Positions 25,990 through 35,710 of a stretch of 64,000 bases of DNA are shown here, piece after piece (the first letter of the stretch is position 1; each line of letters begins with the position of its first letter). The notes below the pieces were generated by a model. That model was not told the origin of the DNA, did no database searches, and was given only the letters and a program-made list of their open reading frames with translations. The stretch is from positions 2,480,001 through 2,544,000 of the forward strand of contig NZ_JAVDQF010000001.1 in NCBI RefSeq assembly GCF_031454135.1, read 5' to 3'. Origin of the DNA: Arthrobacter russicus (GTDB lineage Bacteria; Actinomycetota; Actinomycetes; Actinomycetales; Micrococcaceae). The translations under genes were made by a program, and so were the position numbers.

Positions 25990-27438
25990 TCAGTCCTTGA
26001 TCGCGGTATGCCGGGGGCTGTCCGGGTTCATCATGGAGTGCCGGCGGCCGTAGCAGAAGTAGATCACCAGGCCGATCGCCAGCCAGGCCACGAACCGCAG
26101 CCAGGTTTCCCAGTGCAACTGCAGGATCAGGAACAGTGAGAACAGCACGCCGATCGCCGGAACCACCGGCATGAACGGGAGCCGGAAAGTCCGCTCCGCC
26201 TTCGGCTTCGTGTAGCGGAAGACGATGACCGCGACGCAGACCACGACGAAAGCCGCCAGAATGCCGATGTTGGTCAGATCGGCGACTTCGCGGATCGGGA
26301 AGATCCCGGCCAGCACCGCCGAACCGACGCCGGCGATCCAGGTCACCCGCTGCGGCACGCCACGCCGGTCCACCTTGGCGAACCACTTGGGCAACAGGCC
26401 GTCCCGGCTCATTGAGAACCAGACCCGGGTCACGCCGAGCAGGAAGGTGAGCATCACGGTCATGATCGAGACCACGGCGAAGACCGAGATCACCGTGGCG
26501 ATGACCGGCAACCCGACGCCCTGGAAGGCGGAGGCGAAGCCGGCCTTGGGGTCGATGTCCTGGAAGTTCTGCATCCCGGTGAGCACCAGGGTGGCGCCGA
26601 CGTAGAGCACCATGGCGATCACCAGGGACAGAATAATGGCTTTCGGCATGTGTTTCTTCCCGTCCACGGACTCTTCCGCGGCGGTGCTCATCGCGTCGTA
26701 GCCGAAAACTGCGAAGAAGACGGTCGCGGCGCCGGCGACCACCGGGCCGAAGCCGAAGGGCATGAACGGAGAATAGTTCTCGGTGTTGATGTAGAACATG
26801 CCCAAGCCCACGATGAACAGGATCAACAAGATCTTCAGCCCGACCGCGATCAGTTCGAACCGGCCGAGCGCTTTGGTGCCGCGGCTGAGGATGAAGGTGA
26901 CCAGGAGGCAGATCACGATGGCCGGCAGGTTGATGAAGCCGCCGGGGGAGTCGGCGGTTTGCGTCATCCAGGTCGGCAAGTGGATCCCGAAGCCGGAGAG
27001 GAAGGCATCGAAGTAGCCCGAAATGCCAATCGCAACGACAGCCACGATCGCGATGTACTCCAGCAGCAGGTCCCAACCGATGAACCAACCGGTGACTTCA
27101 CCCAGCGCCACGTAGCCGTAGGTGTAGGCGGAGCCAGCGCGCGGGATCATCCCGGCGAACTCTGCGTAAGACAGGGCTGCCGCCGCCGAGGCCAGGCCCG
27201 CGATCAGGAAGGAGATCAGCACCGCCGGCCCGGCGGCGGGGTTGTTCGGGTCTCCGGCTGCGACCAAACCGGCCAGGGAGAAAATCCCCACACCGACGAT
27301 GCCGCCGACGCCGATCGCGGTCAGCTGCCAGAGCCCCAGTGATTTGAACAGGCCACTCTGCTGCGTTTCGTCCTCGACTCCGTCGATCGGCTTGCGCCGC
27401 CAGATCGAATACGGATTGGCTGCGCGTACTGGTCCCAT
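25990..27438 (-). CDS. APC-superfamily amino acid permease, CAT-like
   Basis: This permease of about 482 residues has 12-14 membrane helices. The APC signature is GLWQLTAIGVGGIVGVGIFSLAG near residue 37, followed by the conserved SYAEFAGMIPRAGSAYTYGYVALGE. A similarity to cationic amino acid transporters (CAT/YfnA type) is seen, including the IP[RK]AGSAYTY motif. The start is ATG 27438 (MGPVRAANPY) because CGGAGG lies nine bases upstream; the open frame extends to 27531 without a ribosome site. The substrate is probably a basic or neutral amino acid. Confidence 0.9.
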   Translation of the reverse strand: MGPVRAANPYSIWRRKPIDGVEDETQQSGLFKSLGLWQLTAIGVGGIVGVGIFSLAGLVAAGDPNNPAAGPAVLISFLIAGLASAAAALSYAEFAGMIPRAGSAYTYGYVALGEVTGWFIGWDLLLEYIAIVAVVAIGISGYFDAFLSGFGIHLPTWMTQTADSPGGFINLPAIVICLLVTFILSRGTKALGRFELIAVGLKILLILFIVGLGMFYINTENYSPFMPFGFGPVVAGAATVFFAVFGYDAMSTAAEESVDGKKHMPKAIILSLVIAMVLYVGATLVLTGMQNFQDIDPKAGFASAFQGVGLPVIATVISVFAVVSIMTVMLTFLLGVTRVWFSMSRDGLLPKWFAKVDRRGVPQRVTWIAGVGSAVLAGIFPIREVADLTNIGILAAFVVVCVAVIVFRYTKPKAERTFRLPFMPVVPAIGVLFSLFLILQLHWETWLRFVAWLAIGLVIYFCYGRRHSMMNPDSPRHTAIKD

Positions 27439-27510
27439 GGGGCTCGCCTCCGGTGCGTCGACATTGATGCCGGTGAAGTATTGCTGTTCTGACTGGCCAA
27501 TACTAGACCG

Positions 27511-27537
27511 GAAACTTGCTCGAGGCAGCAAGTTCCG
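27511..27537 (-). terminator. Hairpin between merR pseudogene and the permease
   Basis: AACTTGCT (27513-27520) and AGCAAGTT (27527-27534) close a six-base loop, extended by GGA/TCC outside with one bulge. It lies downstream of the broken merR gene on the same strand and just ahead of the permease promoter region. It could end merR transcription. Confidence 0.45.
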
Positions 27538-27565
27538 GCGGATCGGATCTCCGGTGACGGCTTGC

Positions 27566-27939
27566 TCAGGTGGCGAGTTTGTTTTCGTAGTATGCGATTT
27601 TTACGTCCACTGCGGCCAGATCCGATTGCACCTGTTCGAATTGCGAAAGCACCTTGATCCGATGCTCCAGCAACAGGGTCATTCGTTCTTGGTGGGTTTC
27701 CGCCCCGCCGGCCAACAGTTGCACGAAACGTTGCATGTCGTGCACCGACATTCCGGTGCGGCGGAGTTTGACCAGCAGCATGATCCGGCCGATATCTTCC
27801 TCGCTGTACTTGCGGCGTCGATCGCCGCCGCGGGCGATCCGCGGGAACATGCCCTCGCGTTCGTACAGCGCAGCGTGTCTTGGCTCAAGCCGGTGGCGTC
27901 GGAGACGTCCGAGATCGAAAGTTGGGTTCCAGTGCTCAT
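27566..27939 (-). pseudogene. merR-family regulator broken by a one-base deletion
   Basis: From ATG 27939 the frame reads MSTGTQLSISDVSDATGLSQ-DTLR, a perfect MerR first helix-turn-helix, and then turns to nonsense. The adjacent frame resumes exactly at the next codon with YEREGMFPRIARGGDRRRK and continues through the wing, the SVHDMQRFVQLL block and a coiled coil to the stop at 27566. The junction is at 27866-27867, where CGC-TG-TAC needs one more base to give the family-standard RWYEREG. All else, including the MerR promoter, is intact. A recent mutation or a sequencing error would both explain it. The intact length would be about 124 residues. No obvious target gene (for example a reductase) is adjacent. 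Confidence 0.85.
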
Positions 27940-27945
27940 ACGCCC

Positions 27946-27976
27946 AAGCTAAGACCTGGAGTGCACTCCAGCACAA
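27946..27976 (-). promoter_or_regulatory. MerR-type promoter with 19-bp spacer and operator
   Basis: Minus strand: -35 TTGTGC (27971-27976) and -10 TAGCTT (27946-27951) are separated by 19 bp, the long spacer typical of MerR-regulated promoters. The spacer holds the 16-bp perfect palindrome CTGGAGTGCACTCCAG (27956-27971). The ATG ends at 27939, seven bases past the -10 box, so the message is probably leaderless. The promoter appears intact although the gene is broken. Confidence 0.75.
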
Positions 27977-28024
27977 GTGCTCCGGCCGGTTTCATCGAAC
28001 GGATTCGGCCAGGCCGACGGCGGC

Positions 28025-28426
28025 TCAGCGGTAGCCGGTGACGAAGGGCTGGCTCGTCGGCACGATCTGCTTGCCCAACGGCATCAGCGAAACCGGAATC
28101 AGTTTCAGGTTGGCGATCGCCAACGGTATGCCGATGATCGTGATCGCCATCGCGATCGCGGTCATCACATGGCCGATGGCGATCCAGATGCCGGCCACCA
28201 GCAACCAAACCACATTGCCCAGCGTTGCCGCGATTCCGACGCCGCCGGGCTTGTCCACCACCATCCGGCCGAACGGCCACAGGGCATAGCCAGCGATCCG
28301 GAACGAGGCGATGCCCCAGGGGATCGTGACGATCAGAAGGCAACAGACGATGCCGGCCAGGAAGTATCCCAGCGCGAGCCAGATCCCACCGAAGAGCAGC
28401 CAAATGACGTTCAAAAGTGTTTTCAC
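28025..28426 (-). CDS. YccF-domain inner membrane protein
   Basis: This 133-residue protein carries two tandem YccF domains. VKTLLNVIWLLFGGIWLALGYFLAG opens the first, and TLGNVVWLLVAGIWIAIGHV repeats the pattern from about residue 65. WPFGR and MPLGKQI end the repeats. About four membrane helices are predicted. The start GTG 28426 corresponds to the usual N-terminus of the family (V/M-K/R-T-L-L-N); the upstream in-frame ATG at 28459 is not needed. Function is unknown. Monocistronic. Confidence 0.88.
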   Translation of the reverse strand: MKTLLNVIWLLFGGIWLALGYFLAGIVCCLLIVTIPWGIASFRIAGYALWPFGRMVVDKPGGVGIAATLGNVVWLLVAGIWIAIGHVMTAIAMAITIIGIPLAIANLKLIPVSLMPLGKQIVPTSQPFVTGYR

Positions 28427-28489
28427 GATTCCATCTTCCCGCATGGAACGATGCGGCACATCAGGGACAGCCCTGAGACCGACCCTGGT

Positions 28490-29035
28490 TCAGAGCCGCT
28501 TTTCGTAGATCAAGGTGTCCCGCCACTGCCCGGCCAATGGGCCGTAAGACATCAGGCCGACCCGTTCCCGGTAGCCGATCTGCCGGAATCCGGACTTTTC
28601 GTGGAGGGCTTGGCTCGCCGTGTTTTCGCGGAAGATCGAGCATTGCACGGTCCAATAGCCGAGGCTTTTCGCGTTCGCGAAGAACTTTTCCAGCAGCGCC
28701 CGGGCGATTCCCTGACCGGCAAAGGCCGGGTCGACGTACACGGAATGTTCGATGACTCCGCGGTACACCTCCCGGGGGGATACCCGGGTCGCGGCGATCC
28801 AGCCGGCCATCGGCGCGGTCTGCGGATCGGTTCCGGAGCCGCGGGTTCCGGCAAACCAGGCAAGCCGCAACTCCGGCACCCGGCTGGCGAAGAACTGCGC
28901 CGCACCGGGTAGCGCCGGATCGAAGGTGGCATGGCCGCCGGCGATGCCAGCGGCATGGATCCGTTGCACCTCCGGCCACGAAGCGTCGTCGAAGGCCGCG
29001 ATGTTTCCAGGGCTGGCGCCCAACAAATCAGGCAT
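28490..29035 (-). CDS. GNAT N-acetyltransferase, phosphinothricin-type
   Basis: This 181-residue acetyl-CoA-dependent N-acetyltransferase resembles phosphinothricin/methionine-sulfoximine acetyltransferases. HATFDPALP, AGWIAATRVSPREVYRGVIEHSVYVDPAFAGQGIARALLEKF (the acetyl-CoA pyrophosphate loop Q/RxxGxG/A is G-Q-G-I-A) and the C-terminal ENTASQALHEKSGFRQIGYRERVG are all in order. The start is 29035 (MPDLLG). The usual detoxification substrate is an amino-acid analogue; the real one is unknown. It is divergent from the MarR gene, with 77 bp between the starts, and may be that regulator's target. Confidence 0.9.
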   Translation of the reverse strand: MPDLLGASPGNIAAFDDASWPEVQRIHAAGIAGGHATFDPALPGAAQFFASRVPELRLAWFAGTRGSGTDPQTAPMAGWIAATRVSPREVYRGVIEHSVYVDPAFAGQGIARALLEKFFANAKSLGYWTVQCSIFRENTASQALHEKSGFRQIGYRERVGLMSYGPLAGQWRDTLIYEKRL

Positions 29036-29112
29036 GGCGAAAGCATAACCCGGAGCCGTGACCGTCCGGAGCCGAGGTTGACAGGGGCCTGACCGCTCGG
29101 CATGAATAGAGG

Positions 29113-29574
29113 ATGCCTTCACGCGATCCTGAGTCGATGACCTTGGTCGTCGACGCCGTTTTCCGGCTCAACGGTGCATTTCTGGCCGCTGGCGACCGGC
29201 TTGCCGAGCCGTCCGGAATCACTGCGGCGCAGTGGCAGGTGCTGGGATATCTGCGCAGGCAGGAACTCGCGCAGCAGCAGACGACGGCGGCCGAGGTGGC
29301 CCGATCGCGCGGCTTGCGCCGGCAGAGCGTCCAGGAGACCGTCAACCGCCTAGTCGGGAAGGGCTTCCTGCGCCGCAGCAGCAATCCGGACGACCGGAGA
29401 GCACCGCTGCTGGAGCTCACCGGGCAGGTCAGGGAGGCCTTGGCTTCGGTTGACGCGCGCCGGGAGCGATGGGTGCAGGCGATGCAGCAGCGGGTTCCGC
29501 CGGCTTCGTTGGCGGCATTGCTCGCCGGGCTCGATGAGGTCCAGGCCGCGCTCGACGAGGCTGAGCGGAACTGA
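29113..29574 (+). CDS. MarR-family regulator
   Basis: A 153-residue winged-helix regulator. The MarR core is present: ITAAQWQVLGYLRRQELAQQQTTAAEVARSRGLRRQSVQETVNRLVGKGFLRRSSNPDDRRAPLLELTG (about 36-103), including the DDRR wing. A -35 TTGACA at 29078-29083 lies upstream, and GAGG provides a short ribosome site. It is divergent from the GNAT gene and likely regulates itself and that gene. Confidence 0.9.
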   Translation: MPSRDPESMTLVVDAVFRLNGAFLAAGDRLAEPSGITAAQWQVLGYLRRQELAQQQTTAAEVARSRGLRRQSVQETVNRLVGKGFLRRSSNPDDRRAPLLELTGQVREALASVDARRERWVQAMQQRVPPASLAALLAGLDEVQAALDEAERN

Positions 29575-29604
29575 GCAGCTCGACTCGGTTCCAGTGCTTC
29601 GGAA

Positions 29605-30468
29605 TCAGCCGGCGAGTTCCCGGTTCAGATTGATGCGGGCCTGTTCCAGCCAAAGATCTTGCGCTGCCGGCAGCCGGTACAACGGGTCCAAGGACAGCAA
29701 TCGCCGGACCACGGCGGCGCGTCCGGCGGCGAAATCGGCATCCGGAACTGCGGCGTAGTCCATTCGGACCGCGTGCAGGTAGCGGGCATAGGCTTCCGGG
29801 GTGGAGCCGAGGATGGCCAGATCCGCGTCGCACAGCAGTGCTCCGGCCGGGTCGTCCGCCTCCGGTTGGTGGCCTGCCGTGAGCCGGACAAGCCGCTGCA
29901 CTTCTTGAAGTTCCGCAGCCGGCACGGCGCCGTCGAGCAAGCTGCCGGCCAATTCGGCCGAGTCTGCCTCGTCCTGGCCGGCCACACCGCGATAGACGGC
30001 GTCGTGGAACCAGGCCGCCAAACGCACGCTCCGCGGGGCTTCCGGCGCCAATAGGTCGATGGCTTCCAGGATTCCCAGCAGATGGGTCCGCGAGTGGTAG
30101 TGCCGGTGCGGCTCGGCCCAGCGTGCGAGCAAATCGCCGCCGGTCCCGTCGTGCCCCGGGAGCAACGACGTCCAGCGGAGCCGGAGTGCGGTTTCCAGGG
30201 ATTCGCTGCGCTGCCGGGCCGGGATCCGCAGGCCGCTCGCGATCAGCCGCCGGGTGAGTTGCCGGCCGTCGACCGGGATCGCGCCGAGCCGGATCAAGTC
30301 CGGGTAGCGGCGCAGCGGGACGTCGTAGTGATCCCGGTCGAAAGCCCGTTCCGTGAGGCCGGCATCCGCTGCCATGCGGTGCAGCTCGGCCAGCGACTGA
30401 TCGGAGACCAGATGCGAAAAATAGGTACCGTGCGCCGGCCACGTCGGCGGATCTATGTAGACGGCCAT
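29605..30468 (-). CDS. DUF4031 domain fused to an HD-type domain
   Basis: The 287-residue protein has two parts. Residues 1-80 are a DUF4031 domain (YIDPPTWPAHGTYFSHLVSD near the start, FDRDHYDVP about 43-51). Residues about 95-287 resemble HD-type metal phosphohydrolases, with metal-ligand candidates in HYHSRTHLLGI, then AAWFHDAVYRG (the HD pair), then AGHQPE and DADLAILG. The second half looks like the predicted metal-dependent HD superfamily found in bacteria as a stand-alone. It is convergent with the MarR gene. The natural substrate may be a nucleotide, but nothing in the sequence decides. Confidence 0.82.
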   Translation of the reverse strand: MAVYIDPPTWPAHGTYFSHLVSDQSLAELHRMAADAGLTERAFDRDHYDVPLRRYPDLIRLGAIPVDGRQLTRRLIASGLRIPARQRSESLETALRLRWTSLLPGHDGTGGDLLARWAEPHRHYHSRTHLLGILEAIDLLAPEAPRSVRLAAWFHDAVYRGVAGQDEADSAELAGSLLDGAVPAAELQEVQRLVRLTAGHQPEADDPAGALLCDADLAILGSTPEAYARYLHAVRMDYAAVPDADFAAGRAAVVRRLLSLDPLYRLPAAQDLWLEQARINLNRELAG

Positions 30469-30610
30469 ACCGGCAGCTTAGTGCGGTCCGCCGCCGCCGG
30501 ACGCGCTTTCTGCGCTCTGCCTGAGCGGATTGGCACCGTGTCGCAAGTAGGATGTTGATACCAAAAGCGCCGACATCGGTCGCGCCCGCCAGTAGGAAGA
30601 CAATCGGATC

Positions 30611-31879
30611 GTGACTTTGCGAAGCCCGCTCGCCAAGAGCCTCATCACCTTGGCGGCGCTTATCGTCGCGGCGGGTCTGATCGCTTGGGCCTTCTGGATT
30701 GCACCGGTTTTCGGCCTGGATTTCCGGGTCTACGTCTCTGGTGGGGAAAGCGTCCTCGGCGGCGGCGGGGACCTTTACAGCAAGGTCTACAACGGACTGC
30801 TCTTCACTTACTCGCCGTTCTCCGCGCTGTTCTTTTCGCTGCTCGCGCTCTGCGGATCCGACGTCGGCCTAGTGATCTTCATCGCATTGTCGTTGGCGAT
30901 CGCCCTGCTCACCGCGGTCTACGGTGTCCGGTTCGTTTTCCGGCAGCGCAGCGTCACCGCGGTTCTGCAGCATCCTTGGTTGCGGCCGGCCGCAGTCGTG
31001 GCCTTCGGCTTCGTGGTGGCGCTGGGGCCTTGGCGGGAGACCGTCGCCTTCGGCCAGATCAATGTCGTGTTGTTCGGCCTGATCATGGCGGACTTCATGA
31101 TCAACCGGAAGCGTTGGCCCACCGGGTTGCTGATCGGGATCGCCGCTGGAATCAAGCTCACCCCCTTGGTCTTCGGCCTCTATTTCCTGGCCACCGGGAA
31201 TTGGCGTGGCTTGCGCAATATGGCTTTGGGCTTTGTCGGCACCATCGCTTTCGGATTCCTGGTGCTGCCCAAGGAGTCCATCGCCTATTGGCTTCAGCTG
31301 TTGCCGGACACGTCCCGGATCGGTGGCGCGGGATATGTGGACAATTTGTCGGTCAAGGGCGCGATTCTGCATTTCTTCGGCCCTGACTTCGCGGTGAACG
31401 CCCCTTGGCTGATCATCGGCATCCTGCTGGCGGCGATGACCTTCCTGACGGTGCGGCGCAGTGCCCGGCAGGGTGAGCCGATGACCGGCATCGCGGCCAC
31501 CGCGTTGCTGATGCTCTTGATCTCACCGATCAGCTGGTCGCACCACTGGGTCTGGGTTGCCCTCTTCTTCCCGGTTCTGATTCGCAACATCGCCGACTTG
31601 CCCGCGCAAGCCCGGGTCCTCCGGGTGACCGGTTTGGGCTTGGTGCTGCTGGCGGTTCCGATTTTCATGTTTTCACCGAAGACCATCGGGGCGCTGTTCG
31701 GCTCGGAGAATCTGAACTCGCAGATCCCGACGGTCTGGCTGATGGCTTCCAGCGTCGGCGTCTTCTGGGGCCTGGCAGCCGTGTTGTGGTGGCTGCTGGC
31801 TTCCCGGCTGAAGCCCGTGCGACGCGAGCTGCCGGCATCCGGTGCCGAGCTCGCGCAACTGCGACAGCGTGCAGACTGA
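30611..31879 (+). CDS. GT87-type polyprenol-phosphate mannosyltransferase
   Basis: This 422-residue polytopic membrane glycosyltransferase is of the DUF2029/GT87 kind, which adds alpha-1,2-mannose from polyprenyl-phosphate-mannose to lipid glycans on the outer face of the membrane. Diagnostic parts are the first extracytoplasmic loop with FGLDFRVYVSGGESVLGGGGDLY, then LLFTYSPFSALFF, FGQINVVLFGLIMAD and GIAAGIKLTPLVFGLYFL. About ten helices are predicted. It starts at GTG 30611. A small membrane gene follows 11 bp after its stop, likely in the same transcript. Confidence 0.9.
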   Translation: MTLRSPLAKSLITLAALIVAAGLIAWAFWIAPVFGLDFRVYVSGGESVLGGGGDLYSKVYNGLLFTYSPFSALFFSLLALCGSDVGLVIFIALSLAIALLTAVYGVRFVFRQRSVTAVLQHPWLRPAAVVAFGFVVALGPWRETVAFGQINVVLFGLIMADFMINRKRWPTGLLIGIAAGIKLTPLVFGLYFLATGNWRGLRNMALGFVGTIAFGFLVLPKESIAYWLQLLPDTSRIGGAGYVDNLSVKGAILHFFGPDFAVNAPWLIIGILLAAMTFLTVRRSARQGEPMTGIAATALLMLLISPISWSHHWVWVALFFPVLIRNIADLPAQARVLRVTGLGLVLLAVPIFMFSPKTIGALFGSENLNSQIPTVWLMASSVGVFWGLAAVLWWLLASRLKPVRRELPASGAELAQLRQRAD

Positions 31880-31890
31880 GGCCCGCGGCG

Positions 31891-32115
31891 ATGACCACAC
31901 CTGAGCAGCAGAAAAACACCAGACGCCGCCTCATCATCGGCGGCTTGGTGGGATTCGTCGTGTTTTACCTGTTGTCGATGATTTTGCGCTCGTTCGGCAA
32001 TGACCTGGGTTGGGTGAACACCGCGCTGCTGATCACCAGCATTCTCAGTATTGCCAGTCTGATCGTGGGCGGCGTCGGTGTGGTCTGGCACCTCTGGCGT
32101 TCCCGGAGGGGATGA
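31891..32115 (+). CDS. Small two-helix membrane protein
   Basis: A 74-residue protein: a charged N-terminus (MTTPEQQKNTRRR), helix 1 about 14-30 (LIIGGLVGFVVFYLLSMIL), a short loop, helix 2 about 42-65 and a basic C-terminus. The start at 31891 is chosen because a longer frame from 31786 would overlap the end of the mannosyltransferase. Function unknown; its position suggests co-expression with the glycosyltransferase. Confidence 0.65.
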   Translation: MTTPEQQKNTRRRLIIGGLVGFVVFYLLSMILRSFGNDLGWVNTALLITSILSIASLIVGGVGVVWHLWRSRRG

Positions 32116-32129
32116 TTTGCCTTGCGGCA

Positions 32130-32168
32130 CCCGGCCTCCGGCAGGTCGATGCTTTGCCGGAGACCGGG
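32130..32168. terminator. Hairpin between convergent genes
   Basis: CCCGGCCTCCGGCA (32130-32143) and TGCCGGAGACCGGG (32155-32168) pair at 13 of 14 positions around an 11-base loop. They lie between the plus-strand small membrane gene and the minus-strand secreted protein gene, so the hairpin can terminate both. No clear T-run follows. Confidence 0.6.
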
Positions 32169-32187
32169 CGCTGCCGGGGTTCGAGCC

Positions 32188-32667
32188 TCAGATGTAGGTG
32201 ATGTCCCAGTGGTTGCCTTCATCGCAGTAGGTGTTGCCGGCCGAGGAGCGCCACTGCGGGTAGCCGTCGCCGCGGTCGGCGATTTTGCTGAATGAGTTCT
32301 TGACGTAGGCGTCGATGCAACTGCCCTTGGCGACGTCGACCTTGTAGCCGTTGTAATGGCTCTGCGTGCCTGAAGCATGGCCGACTTCGGTGCCGCCGGT
32401 GATGTTGATGGCACAGCCGCTGGCCTTTTTGAGCGTGACCACGCCGGTGACCGTTGACTGGTTGATCTGGTCGAATGAGGTGCAGGAGGCGTTGGAGCGG
32501 GTGCTGCAATTGCCGCTCGATGACCACGTGATTCCGGCCTGCTTGAGCTGGGCGGCCGCATCGGCTTGGCTCAACTTGGTGACTGCGGAGGCCGGCGCCG
32601 AAAAGCTGAACAGCGCTACTGCGGCCAGGCAGAGCACGAGCAGGGTCTTGCTGAGTGTTCGCAACAT
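32188..32667 (-). CDS. Small secreted protein, M15 DD-peptidase-like
   Basis: The 159-residue precursor has a Sec signal peptide (MLRTLSKTLLVLCLAAVALF, cleavage after ASA at about 28) and five cysteines in the mature part (54, 62, 85, 117, 148). EVGHASGTQSHYNGYKVDV (about 94-112) matches the SxHxxGxxxD zinc motif of M15 D-Ala-D-Ala metallopeptidases through His104 and Asp111. The C-terminal DEGNHWDITYI supplies an ExxH (Glu150, His153) in the correct order. All catalytic positions can thus be mapped, although the domain is unusually small. Comparable small proteins occur in Streptomyces. A peptidoglycan-cleaving role is inferred. Confidence 0.7.
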   Translation of the reverse strand: MLRTLSKTLLVLCLAAVALFSFSAPASAVTKLSQADAAAQLKQAGITWSSSGNCSTRSNASCTSFDQINQSTVTGVVTLKKASGCAINITGGTEVGHASGTQSHYNGYKVDVAKGSCIDAYVKNSFSKIADRGDGYPQWRSSAGNTYCDEGNHWDITYI

Positions 32668-32969
32668 GTGGCGATTCCTTCTGGTAGGTGGACCTTGAGG
32701 TCGCTTAGGAACTTACGCAACCGTCTGTTGCGCGACAAGAGCGAGGGCGGCATTCCCGGGAAGTTGCCAGCCGTGCTTCACGAAATCTTTTTCAGATAGC
32801 CACCTGCTGTTGCGTCGATCGAGCGCGCAGCGGCTGTGGATAACTTTCCTTTTCAACTTGAGCATAGTAGACTCAAGTTAGTTTATATCATTCAAGTCAA
32901 GCAGAGACAGGCCCGCTGATCCGTGCCTATATTTGCAGTAGTCAGTAGAGCCAAAAGGAAGGAGCTCAC
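32668..32969 (+). promoter_or_regulatory. clpB upstream region with HAIR operator
   Basis: 302 bp without a gene. CTTGAGC-ATAGTAG-ACTCAAG (32857-32877) is a nearly ideal HAIR site. TTGAGC inside it (32858-32863) can serve as -35 and TTTATA (32882-32887) as -10 with 18-bp spacing, so bound HspR would cover the promoter. A degenerate half-site ATTCAAG lies at 32890-32896. AAGGAAGGAG precedes the clpB start. The remainder (32668-32850) belongs to the upstream side of the minus-strand secreted gene and holds nothing else I recognise. Confidence 0.85.
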
Positions 32970-35600
<2,631 letters not shown>

Positions 35601-35613
35601 CCGACCCGTTTCC

Positions 35614-35646
35614 GGGGTGCTTCAGCAGGGCTTGCTGAAGCACCCC
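35614..35646 (+). terminator. clpB terminator hairpin 1
   Basis: GGGGTGCTTCAGCA and TGCTGAAGCACCCC form perfect 14-bp arms around a five-base loop, 13 bp after the clpB stop codon. There is no T-run, but a second, stronger hairpin follows within eight bases. Confidence 0.7.
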
Positions 35647-35653
35647 CCCGAGT

Positions 35654-35697
35654 GCCAGAAAGGGCCCCGCACCACATGGTGCGGGGCCCTTTCTGGC
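35654..35697. terminator. Bidirectional terminator, 21-bp perfect arms
   Basis: GCCAGAAAGGGCCCCGCACC begins the left arm (35654-35674) and its exact complement ends at 35697, with a two-base loop. A- and T-rich outer stems (AGAAAGGG/CCCTTTCT) suit termination in both directions between convergent clpB and the septum-formation-type gene. Confidence 0.85.
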
Positions 35698-35710
35698 TAT
35701 GCCCGTGCGG

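Noticed and set aside
32876-32896. Second HAIR site at clpB
   Set aside because: Only the right half (ATTCAAG) fits; the left half at the required distance is AGTTAGT, too far from CTTGAGT.
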